Assembly (NCBI GenBank): GCA_900318405.1 | Contig: ONKP01000004.1 | Span: 1-64,000, forward strand | Reading direction: 5' to 3' | Source: an uncultured Eubacteriales bacterium | GTDB taxonomy: Bacteria > Bacillota > Clostridia > Lachnospirales > Lachnospiraceae | Length of the DNA: 64,000 bases | In this document: positions 26,874 through 34,083 of the stretch, piece after piece | Position numbering within the stretch: position 1 is the first letter of the stretch | Layout of the letters: every line of letters starts with the position of its first letter | Position numbers and translations under genes: made by a program | Notes under the pieces: model-generated | What the model was told of the DNA's origin: nothing | The model's database searches: none | The model's input: only the letters and a program-made list of their open reading frames with translations

Positions 26874-27241
26874 GCCTCATCACTCCCGAAAACCCGATTC
26901 AGAATATCCTCCATCTGACTTTTCTTCACGCCGAACGCCTTTGCCTCGCGGATATTTTTTTCCTCATCCTCCAGAAAACGTTCTATCCTCTGCTTCAGCA
27001 GGTCGCCCGTTTCGGCGACAAAATTCCCACGGCCGGGTACGGCATAGATATATCCCCTTTCCTCAAGAATGGAAAAGGCCTTCTGAATGGTATTCGGATT
27101 GATCGACCATTCCGCTGCCGTCTGCCGCACAGACGGTATCCTGTCATCCGGCTGCATGGCCCCTGTCAGTATCAGTTTTTCGTAATAATCCACGATCTGC
27201 TCGTACACAGGCCGCGGATCCCGATAATCCACAAACGCCAT
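26870..27241 (-). CDS. GntR-family regulator, YtrA subfamily
   Basis: A 123-residue repressor-type protein: GntR winged helix (about 8-75, with DRIPSVRQTAAEWSINPNTIQKAF) and the short YtrA-type dimerisation helix pair (about 80-120). YtrA proteins repress their own ABC operons and are released under wall-antibiotic stress. The ATG at 27241 has AGGAG upstream and gives the family start AFVDYRDPRPVYEQI; the 14-codon upstream extension is not supported. First gene of the seven-gene operon, so probably autoregulatory. Confidence 0.92.
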   Translation of the reverse strand: MAFVDYRDPRPVYEQIVDYYEKLILTGAMQPDDRIPSVRQTAAEWSINPNTIQKAFSILEERGYIYAVPGRGNFVAETGDLLKQRIERFLEDEEKNIREAKAFGVKKSQMEDILNRVFGSDEA

Positions 27242-27297
27242 AGGCCTCACTCCTGTCGAATCACTGCTCAGTTTTACAATCAACTGTTCTATTACAT

Positions 27298-27358
27298 ATA
27301 ATACACTTGTTACGCATCTGTGTCAATATACCACTTACCAGAGAAATATATGGTAGTG
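27298..27358 (-). promoter_or_regulatory. Promoter of the GntR/ABC operon with candidate operator
   Basis: Minus-strand TTGACA (27326-27321), 17-nt spacer, TATTAT (27303-27298), followed by a leader of about 50 nt. Just upstream of the -35, CACTACCA and TGGTAAGTG (27358-27332) form an imperfect inverted repeat that may bind the GntR protein. It differs from the AGTGTA-type YtrA box I know. Confidence 0.8.
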
Positions 27359-27395
27359 CTGCCACTGTCCGTGGCTATGACAGTTTCTGAACTGT

Positions 27396-27431
27396 TAAAA
27401 AATCGGATTCTGGAATAAACCAGAATCCGAT
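27396..27431 (-). terminator. Intrinsic terminator after aspS
   Basis: Perfect 12-bp stem ATCGGATTCTGG/CCAGAATCCGAT with a 6-nt loop. On the minus strand TTTTTT follows directly. It ends the long recJ-to-aspS cluster. Confidence 0.92.
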
Positions 27432-27470
27432 CTGCAAAATTTCAAACTATACGTAATGCCCTGCACTGAT

Positions 27471-27507
27471 TAAGTCCACGCACCACTTCGCACTGCGTGC
27501 TCTCATG
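27471..27507. repeat. Degenerate copy of the scfA/scfB intergenic repeat
   Basis: TAAGTCCACGCACCACTTCG and the following CACTGCGTGCTC closely resemble the left end of the repeat units at 47838 and 48001 (TAAGTCCACGCGTCGCTTCG, CACTTCGTGCTC). It lies between the aspS stop and its terminator. The match is short, so homology is likely but not certain. Confidence 0.6.
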
Positions 27508-27522
27508 ACTGGATTTTATACC

Positions 27523-29313
27523 TTATTCTTCCTCGGGTACTTCCAGTCCGAGTTCATCGAGCTGTTTCTTCTCTACGCGGCTCGGAGCCTCTGTCATGAG
27601 ATCCGATGCATCCTTTACCTTCGGGAAGGCAATGACGTCACGGATCGTGTCCGCCTCAGCCATCAGCATGACCAGACGGTCAAGACCGTACGCCAGTCCG
27701 GCGTGCGGCGGTACGCCGTATTTGAATGCGGTCAGCAGGAACTTGAACTGCGACCACGCACGCTCCTTCGTAAAGCCGAGAACCTCAAACATTTTTTCCT
27801 GGATGTCATCCTGGTGGATACGCACTGATCCGCCGCCGATCTCATTGCCGTTCAGCGTGATATCATACGCTTTCGCACGGACAGAGCCCGGATCGGAATC
27901 GATGCGGTCCCAGTCCTCTTCCATCGGCATCGTGAACGGATGATGCATCGCCATGAAGCGGTTCTCTTCATCTGACCACTCAAGAAGCGGGAACTCCACG
28001 ATCCACAGGAAATTGAAATCATCCTTGCGAACCAGATGCAGCTCATCGCGGAAATGCAGACGAAGCTGTCCGAGAACGTTCCATACGATCTTGTTGCGGT
28101 CAGCTGCAAAGAGGAGCAGATCGCCCTTCTCACCGCCCATGGCTTTGATCAGTGCTGCTTCCTGCTCATCGGTGGTGAACTTGGAGAAGGAAGACTTCAC
28201 ACTGCCATCTGTCTTCAGCTGGATGTAAGCGAGTCCGCCGGCGCCCATGCCTTTGGCCATCTCGACCAGCTTGTCGATCTGCTTGCGGCCCATGTCACCC
28301 TGACCCTTGACATTGATGCCGCGGACAGAACCGTCCTTCTTAGCCAGAGCATTCTGGAATACGGCGAAATCACAGCCGCGTGCGATATCCGATACATCAA
28401 CAAGCTCCATGCCGAAACGCACATCCGGCTTATCAGAGCCGAAGCGGTTCATGGCCTCGATCCATGTCATACGCGGAATCGGCGTCTTCACATCGACATT
28501 CAGCGTCTTTTTGAACAGATATTTCAGGTAGCGCTCATTGATATCGATGATATCATCCACATCGACAAAAGAGAGCTCCATATCGATCTGTGTAAATTCC
28601 GGCTGACGGTCTGCACGGAGATCCTCATCACGGAAGCATCTGGCCAGCTGGATATAGCGGTCATAGCCGGAGCACATCAGCAGCTGCTTGAAGAGCTGTG
28701 GTGACTGCGGCAGTGCATAGAAGCTGCCCGGGTGAATACGGCTCGGCACCAGATAGTCACGGGCGCCCTCAGGCGTAGACTTGCCGAGCATCGGGGTCTC
28801 GATCTCCATGAATCCTTCGTTGTGGAAGAACTCTCTCGTATAATAGGCAACATCCGAACGCAGCTTCATATTGCGCTGCAGGTCCGGGCGACGAAGATCC
28901 AGATAACGGTACTGCAGACGGATCTCATCCTTTGTCTTCGAATTCTCTTCGATCTGGAATGGCGGAGTCTCTGATTCAGAAAGGATACGGATGTAGCTGA
29001 CCTGAACCTCCATGGTGCCTGTCTTCAGCTTCTCATTAACAGCACCGGCTCTCTTCTGCACAGTTCCTTTTACAGCGATGACATACTCGGAACGGAGCTT
29101 TGTCGCCTTATCATACGTCTCCTGATCCGTCGAAGCGGAATCAAAGATCAGCTGCATGATACCGGAACGGTCCCTCAGGTCGACAAAAATAATGCCGCCC
29201 TTATTTCTGTTCTTCTGCACCCAGCCCATCAGTGTGACTTCCCTGCCGATCATATCCTCGGTCACTTCAGCCACACGGCATGTGCGGTGCATTCCCTTCA
29301 TACTCTCTGCCAT
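27523..29313 (-). CDS. aspS: Aspartyl-tRNA synthetase
   Basis: Class IIb synthetase, 596 residues: N-terminal OB anticodon-binding domain (about 1-105), class II core with motif 2 (RCFRDEDLRADRQPEFTQIDME), the bacterial GAD insert (about 290-410), and motif 3 GLAYGLDRLVML near the C-terminus. Whether it is discriminating or also charges tRNA-Asn (AspRS-ND) cannot be settled here. AAGGAG lies upstream of the ATG. It follows hisS in the usual clostridial order, but the 299-base gap between them is unusually long and repetitive. Confidence 0.96.
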   Translation of the reverse strand: MAESMKGMHRTCRVAEVTEDMIGREVTLMGWVQKNRNKGGIIFVDLRDRSGIMQLIFDSASTDQETYDKATKLRSEYVIAVKGTVQKRAGAVNEKLKTGTMEVQVSYIRILSESETPPFQIEENSKTKDEIRLQYRYLDLRRPDLQRNMKLRSDVAYYTREFFHNEGFMEIETPMLGKSTPEGARDYLVPSRIHPGSFYALPQSPQLFKQLLMCSGYDRYIQLARCFRDEDLRADRQPEFTQIDMELSFVDVDDIIDINERYLKYLFKKTLNVDVKTPIPRMTWIEAMNRFGSDKPDVRFGMELVDVSDIARGCDFAVFQNALAKKDGSVRGINVKGQGDMGRKQIDKLVEMAKGMGAGGLAYIQLKTDGSVKSSFSKFTTDEQEAALIKAMGGEKGDLLLFAADRNKIVWNVLGQLRLHFRDELHLVRKDDFNFLWIVEFPLLEWSDEENRFMAMHHPFTMPMEEDWDRIDSDPGSVRAKAYDITLNGNEIGGGSVRIHQDDIQEKMFEVLGFTKERAWSQFKFLLTAFKYGVPPHAGLAYGLDRLVMLMAEADTIRDVIAFPKVKDASDLMTEAPSRVEKKQLDELGLEVPEEE

Positions 29314-29340
29314 GGTTACAAAAATCTCCTTCTATTTTAC

Positions 29341-29414
29341 TGCACTTGCAAAATTGCAAAAGTGTAAATCAGTCTGCTGCACTTGCAAAATTGCAAAAGT
29401 GTAAATCAGTCTGT
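29341..29414. repeat. 37-nt tandem duplication in the hisS-aspS gap
   Basis: Two units (29341-29377, 29378-29414), identical except for the last base. Each begins TGCACTTGCAAAATTGCAAA and holds the palindrome TTGCAA-AA-TTGCAA flanked by CACTT/AAGTG. In the aspS transcript they would give two identical hairpins just before the ribosome binding site. The core ACACTTTTGCAA also occurs in the leader of the wall-hydrolase gene (about 5135-5150). Confidence 0.9.
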
Positions 29415-29442
29415 CCAGATATTTACGCACTGCAATCGCAGA

Positions 29443-29577
29443 GTGAAAGAGGACTTCCAGACCGCGACCTCCGCAGACGCCGGTGCTTGGCGAATCTGAG
29501 CTATAGCGAAAGATGAGCTTAGCACCGCTGCGTCGAGGACAAGCGAGAGCGCGTCGCGGTCGGAAGCCCTCTTCCAC
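29443..29577. repeat. 135-nt foldback element between hisS and aspS
   Basis: Outer arms GTGAAAGAGGACTTCC...GACCGCGAC and GTCGCGGTC...GGAAGCCCTCTTCCAC pair with few mismatches; inner arms CGGTGCT (about 29481) and AGCACCG (about 29521) pair exactly, with AGCT repeats at the apex. The element is more GC-rich than its surroundings and has no open frame of note. Probably a repetitive extragenic or MITE-like element; a structured RNA is the alternative. Confidence 0.75.
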
Positions 29578-29612
29578 GATGCGTTTATCTCTCTGCGAAT
29601 CATCCCCGGTAG

Positions 29613-30863
29613 TCAGTTCGCGTAGACATCCTCAATCTCTGTATAGCCCTCCGCCGTCAGCTGATCCTTCTGGAAGCGGCGGTTCTTCTTCGCCATCAGC
29701 ACATTCACGGTCTGGCCGGCCTTGCGCTCGGCCATGGCTTTTGCCTCCGTCGCGAGGATCTGCTCACTGCTGCACTTCTTGTCGATCAGATAGGCCTTCT
29801 TCACGACGCTTCCGGGAACCTGGAATCCGGAATCCAGAAGCAGCATGACGATGCGCTCGAAGCCGATGGAGAAACCGACAGCCGGTACCGGCTGACCGAT
29901 GAATTTTCCGACCATCTCGTCATAGCGTCCGCCACCGCCTACCGAGCTTCCGAACTCATCCATGGAAATCTCAAAGATAGGTCCTGTATAATAAGACATG
30001 CCGCGTACAAGGGTCGGATCAAAAGCCATGTGGAAATCCGCCTGTTTGGCGGCTTCCGCACTGTTGATGATCGAGATCAGGTCATCCGCATACTTCGGAT
30101 CCAGATAGCCATTCAGTTTTTCACGGAGTGTCTTAACGCCCTCTGCATCCGGTGTGGTCTGACGGAAAAGCTCCATATATTTATCTGCGCTCTCCTGAGA
30201 GAAACCGGCTTCCACGAGTTCTTTTTCCACGCCTTCCTCACCGATCTTGTCCATCTTGTCAAGGATGATGAACACTTCGTCGTAGGACGATTCCGGGAAG
30301 CCGCAGTAAGCCGCCATCGCCTTCAGGATACGGCGGTCGTTGATGCGGATCGTGAAATTTTTAAATCCGATCTTTCCGAGCACTGTCGTCGTCGCAAGGA
30401 TGAGCTCGATCTCCGCAATGTGAGATGCCTCGCCGAGGATATCGATATCACACTGCATAAACTGACGGAAACGGCCCTTCTGCGGACGGTCGGCACGCCA
30501 TACCGGTCCCATCTGCAGCGCCTTGAACGGAGAAGGCAGTTCATTGGCGTTGTTGGCATAAAAACGTGAGAGCGGAAGCGTCAGATCATAGCGGAGTCCG
30601 CTGTCCGTGAGATCATTCTCACTCTTCGCCTCAGCCAGTTTCAGCTTCTCTCCTCTCTTCATGATCTTGAAGATCAGCTTTTCGTTTTCACCGCCCTGTT
30701 TGCTGTTCAGATTTTCGATATGCTCCACACACGGCGTCTCGATCTGTGTGAAACCGAATTCCGTGTAGGTCTCGCGAATCTGCTGCATCACATAATTGCG
30801 GATCTCCATCTCGCGCGGGAGAATATCCTTCATCCCGGTCACAGGTTTTTTCGTTAAATTCAT
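29613..30863 (-). CDS. hisS: Histidyl-tRNA synthetase
   Basis: Class IIa synthetase that charges tRNA-His, 416 residues. Motif 1 around TPCVEHIE, motif 2 GPVWRADRPQKGRFRQFMQCDID, the histidine A motif SYYTGPIFEI and motif 3 AVGFSIGFERIVML are all present, followed by the C-terminal anticodon-binding domain. ATG overlaps the stop of the HD-GYP gene (ATGA) and has GGAAGGA upstream. It is the genuine enzyme rather than the HisZ paralogue, judging by the complete motif set. Confidence 0.96.
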   Translation of the reverse strand: MNLTKKPVTGMKDILPREMEIRNYVMQQIRETYTEFGFTQIETPCVEHIENLNSKQGGENEKLIFKIMKRGEKLKLAEAKSENDLTDSGLRYDLTLPLSRFYANNANELPSPFKALQMGPVWRADRPQKGRFRQFMQCDIDILGEASHIAEIELILATTTVLGKIGFKNFTIRINDRRILKAMAAYCGFPESSYDEVFIILDKMDKIGEEGVEKELVEAGFSQESADKYMELFRQTTPDAEGVKTLREKLNGYLDPKYADDLISIINSAEAAKQADFHMAFDPTLVRGMSYYTGPIFEISMDEFGSSVGGGGRYDEMVGKFIGQPVPAVGFSIGFERIVMLLLDSGFQVPGSVVKKAYLIDKKCSSEQILATEAKAMAERKAGQTVNVLMAKKNRRFQKDQLTAEGYTEIEDVYAN

Positions 30864-31777
30864 AATTCCTTCCAGACTCCTTCTACCTCGGGCCGAACCT
30901 CCGGGATCACGATCGATCCGTTCGGTCCTCTGTGGATCACGCGCTCAAACGCGATGAAAACCCGGATATCATATTTTTCCACCTCGTCGACCATCATCGC
31001 CACCGCTTCCTCCGGTGTGAAGGCACTGCGGTACTGTCGGTCCTGAGTCAATGCACAGAATACATCACACACCCGGAGAATGCAAGCGCCGAGCGGTATG
31101 TCGCCGTCGGCCAGGTTATCCGGATATCCGCTGCCGTCCTTATTCTCATGATGCCAGCGCACGGCATTGCAGATCCACTCGTTGTATCCCTTCTTCTTCA
31201 GCTCCTCGCAGCCGATGACAGGATGCCGGCGGATGGAGTTCATCTCCTCGACCACAAGCATGTTATCGGACGACGGATCGCCGGAGAGGATCACCTTACC
31301 GATGTCGTGAAAAAATCCCGCAATGATCATGTCATGTGCCCAATTATCCGGAAGACCCATCTCAAGTGACACCTCGTAGGCCAGACTGCTGACCTGCTCA
31401 CCGTGATGGAGCTGGGCGGACATCGATGGATTGAGCAGATGTTTTCTGTTGACATAGGGATGTGGTGTGATCTTTTCTACCGGTTCATCAAACCGGAACG
31501 AAACCGTCTGCACACTGTCCGGCGGAAGCGCCTTATCCTGCGAAGGCCCCTTGTCCGCCGAAAGCTCTTTATCCGGCGGAAGCGCCTTGTCCGTCATAAA
31601 CACTTTATCCTGAAAAAACGCCTTGTCCGGCGTAAGTTCCTTATCCTTCTTCCAGATGGAAGGATCGGCGGAAAGAACAGCTGACGCTTCGACGATATTA
31701 TGGTTCAGCGGCCTGCCGGAACTGTTCTTTTTACGGCCCTTATTTTTACCGTTTTTTTCCTTCTTGTTCTTAGACAC
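30860..31777 (-). CDS. HD-GYP domain protein with hexapeptide-repeat N-terminus
   Basis: A 305-residue probable metal-dependent phosphohydrolase. The C-terminal domain (about 115-300) has the HD pair GFFHDIGKV, the downstream HHENKDGSGYP that defines HD-GYP proteins, and RVCDVFCALTQDRQYR; HD-GYP enzymes usually hydrolyse cyclic-di-GMP. The N-terminus is a Lys/Asn-rich tail (1-45) followed by seven exact-period 6-residue units, each starting DK (45-86). No signal peptide or membrane segment. It sits between hemZ and hisS and overlaps hisS by four bases, an unexpected place for a signalling enzyme. Confidence 0.85.
   Translation of the reverse strand: MSKNKKEKNGKNKGRKKNSSGRPLNHNIVEASAVLSADPSIWKKDKELTPDKAFFQDKVFMTDKALPPDKELSADKGPSQDKALPPDSVQTVSFRFDEPVEKITPHPYVNRKHLLNPSMSAQLHHGEQVSSLAYEVSLEMGLPDNWAHDMIIAGFFHDIGKVILSGDPSSDNMLVVEEMNSIRRHPVIGCEELKKKGYNEWICNAVRWHHENKDGSGYPDNLADGDIPLGACILRVCDVFCALTQDRQYRSAFTPEEAVAMMVDEVEKYDIRVFIAFERVIHRGPNGSIVIPEVRPEVEGVWKEL
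31520..31645 (-). repeat. 18-nt in-frame minisatellite encoding DKxxxx units
   Basis: Seven 18-nt units inside the HD-GYP gene, each with a near-constant CTTATCC/CTTGTCC (plus-strand reading) and a variable remainder. Translated, they give DK-ELTP, DK-AFFQ, DK-VFMT, DK-ALPP, DK-ELSA, DK-GPSQ, DK-ALPP. The number of units may vary between strains. Confidence 0.85.
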
Positions 31778-31803
31778 CTGATTTACCTGTTTCTGCCCGT
31801 TAT

Positions 31804-33309
31804 TTAAGTGCCGGACAGGTATTTCTCCAGACCCGTCCGTTTTCTCTCGATCATTTCGTCAATTCTGCCGATGTAGTTGTCCAGATCCTTGACATTCTCG
31901 GCTCTTTCAATCCGCTTCCCGCCGTCAAACACAAACTTGGTGGAAGCCCCGCTTCCGCAGGCCATGATGGTCTGCTGCTCCTCCATGATCAGCACATTGT
32001 AGATGCACGCTTTACCCGGTGCGGCATAGCCGACGTTTTCAAAATTGCCGGCCATATTTTTCTGCCTGTACAGGTAATAGGGGGTCATGCCCAGTGACGA
32101 AGCTGTCTGCGTCGTCATCTGCATGATGGCGGGAGAACTGGCAAAGGACACAGCCTCCCAGGCATCTCTGTTCTGATTGAGCCTGGCCGCACGCTTGAGT
32201 GCGAGGGAGTGAACCGTGAGGCTCTCCGGTGAAAGGGCGGCAATGCCGTCCAGTGTCTGCCGGATCTCCGCTTCTCCCTCACCCGGAAGACCGACGATCA
32301 TATCCATATTGATATTGTCAAAGCCGGCCGCCCGCGCTCTCTGAAAAGCATCCACGGTCTGCTCTGTCGTATGCTCACGCCCGATCAGGTCGAGCGTCCT
32401 CTGCACCATGGTCTGCGGGTTGATGGAAATCCTCGTCACAGGGTACTTTCTCAGCACCCCGAGGATGGCATCGGAGACCGTATCCGGCCGTCCGGCTTCC
32501 ACGGTAAATTCCTGCAGCTGCGAAAGGTCAAATTCCGCACAGATCACACCCAGCAGCTCATCCAGCTGTTCCGGCGGAACGGATGTCGGTGTTCCACCGC
32601 CGATATAGATGGTATCCAGACAGTAGTCCCGTTCCCGCATGCTCCGGCTCACAAAACGGAGTTCCTGATACAGCGACCGGAAATACGGCGCCATGCGGTC
32701 GCGGAACGCATCGAGACGATGCGATCCGAACGTGCAGTAGAGACAGATCGACGGGCAGAACGGCACATCCACGTACAGGCTGTACCCTTTCCTGCCGTCC
32801 GGTGATCCCTTCACCGTATGACAGCGGGACAGGATCGAACGCTCACGGCTGACTGTGTGAACGGACAGCGATATTTTTTCATCGCTGACAAAATACTGCT
32901 GCTGCAGGCAGCTGCGGATCTCTTCCTCCGTTCTGCCCTCTTCCGCCATTTCCATGACGATCTTGGTCGGCCGAATGCCCGTGAGGTCGCCCCAGGGAAG
33001 CTTTTTCCCTGTTCTTTCGGATAACACCCGGTAGACGAGGCCCTTCACCTCATTTTTCGTCTGATGCCTGTCCTGCCAGTCCGTGATCGGAGCTTCACTG
33101 CCGAAGTGCTCTCCATTTGCGGTCGCGCAGGAAAAGCTGACCCTGTCATCCGCATATTCGACAGTAAAATCCGCATCGTGAGCACCGGAGGGTTTTTCAT
33201 CGCCCATATACCAGATCGAAGCCTCGGAGAAGGGAAAGAACGCCTGGATCAGGTGAAACACATCATATTCGAATATTCTGCGGCTGAACCGCAGGGTAAA
33301 CGATGTCAC
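31804..33309 (-). CDS. hemZ: Radical SAM coproporphyrinogen III oxidase-like protein HemZ
   Basis: A 501-residue HemN/HemZ-type radical SAM protein. The Fe-S motif is CPSICLYCTF (CX3CX2C) within VPFCPSICLYC, followed by YIGGGTPTSV and the SAM-binding region; a long N-terminal domain (about 1-165) is typical of clostridial HemZ. HemZ is annotated as an oxygen-independent coproporphyrinogen dehydrogenase, but many clostridia lack haem synthesis, so its real substrate is uncertain. The start is a GTG at 33309 with AGGAGG eight bases upstream; the longer open frame would overlap the MBL gene by about 100 bases. Confidence 0.88.
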   Translation of the reverse strand: MTSFTLRFSRRIFEYDVFHLIQAFFPFSEASIWYMGDEKPSGAHDADFTVEYADDRVSFSCATANGEHFGSEAPITDWQDRHQTKNEVKGLVYRVLSERTGKKLPWGDLTGIRPTKIVMEMAEEGRTEEEIRSCLQQQYFVSDEKISLSVHTVSRERSILSRCHTVKGSPDGRKGYSLYVDVPFCPSICLYCTFGSHRLDAFRDRMAPYFRSLYQELRFVSRSMRERDYCLDTIYIGGGTPTSVPPEQLDELLGVICAEFDLSQLQEFTVEAGRPDTVSDAILGVLRKYPVTRISINPQTMVQRTLDLIGREHTTEQTVDAFQRARAAGFDNINMDMIVGLPGEGEAEIRQTLDGIAALSPESLTVHSLALKRAARLNQNRDAWEAVSFASSPAIMQMTTQTASSLGMTPYYLYRQKNMAGNFENVGYAAPGKACIYNVLIMEEQQTIMACGSGASTKFVFDGGKRIERAENVKDLDNYIGRIDEMIERKRTGLEKYLSGT

Positions 33310-33322
33310 CGGCCTTTCCTCC

Positions 33323-33979
33323 TCACGCGCCGTAAGCCAGCGGATTATAGCGCTTCTCACGCGCAATTGTCGTCGTATACTCATGACCCGGATACACATC
33401 GGTATCCTCCGGGAGCTCACGCAGCAGCCTGCGTACGCTCTCCGTCATCTGCCGGCTGCTGCCGGTCGGAAAGTCCGTTCTTCCGTAGGATTCGCAGAAC
33501 AGCGTATCTCCGCTGAAAAGCGCATGCTCCTCCGGGAAGTAATAGCAGGCGCCGCCGATCGTATGCCCCGGCGTGTGCAGGACGCGGATCGTAAAACCGG
33601 CCAGATGAAGGATATCTCCATCCTTCACATACTGATCAGCTTTCAGTGTGGCCGACACCCCGTGCATGGGAGACGTATTTGCCTCCGGATCATCCAGGAC
33701 AGCCTGTTCCTCTTCCTCGCAGATCACGGGGATATGGCTTCCGTCCTCCAGGGTATATGCCTCGCGGACCTCTGCCGCCGCACCGAAATGATCATAGTGT
33801 CCGTGCGTGAGGAGAATCGCCTCGGGAATTCCCTGCATGGCAGCAATTTTATTCTTAATCCTGTCTGCTGAGGCCGCCGGATCAATGATGATCAGGTGAT
33901 TTGTCTCTGTATTCTGCACAAAATATACATTTGTCGATATCATGCCGAGTATCAGACTCGAAATGCGCATTCCCGCCAT
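33323..33979 (-). CDS. MBL-fold metallohydrolase (glyoxalase II-like)
   Basis: A 218-residue soluble Zn-dependent hydrolase with the signature THGHYDHFGA, a second His in LHTPGHTIGGACYY, and FSGDTLF plus PGHEYTT near the C-terminus. It is of the YcbL/GloB-like size class and may hydrolyse a thioester, but the substrate is unknown. ATG with AGGAG upstream. Its stop codon lies next to the hemZ ribosome binding site, so the two are co-translated. This gene between rel and hemZ is a common clostridial arrangement. Confidence 0.9.
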   Translation of the reverse strand: MAGMRISSLILGMISTNVYFVQNTETNHLIIIDPAASADRIKNKIAAMQGIPEAILLTHGHYDHFGAAAEVREAYTLEDGSHIPVICEEEEQAVLDDPEANTSPMHGVSATLKADQYVKDGDILHLAGFTIRVLHTPGHTIGGACYYFPEEHALFSGDTLFCESYGRTDFPTGSSRQMTESVRRLLRELPEDTDVYPGHEYTTTIAREKRYNPLAYGA

Positions 33980-34083
33980 ATTTTTCTCCTGTCAGCCAGC
34001 ATTTTTCACACCGTGCAGTCTCCGCTCTTCACCATCTCTGTATGGATACATGTCAGTTCTTCACGATATAATCTGACCGCTTG

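Noticed and set aside
27332..27358. Canonical YtrA box (AGTGTA spaced half-sites)
   Set aside because: AGTGTA occurs once near the -10, but no properly spaced partner is visible; the nearby CACTACCA repeat was kept as a separate weak candidate.
29341..29414. CRISPR array suspected from repeated 37-nt units
   Set aside because: The two units are directly adjacent with no spacers, and no cas genes are present. The same holds for the 39-nt array at 3784-3939.
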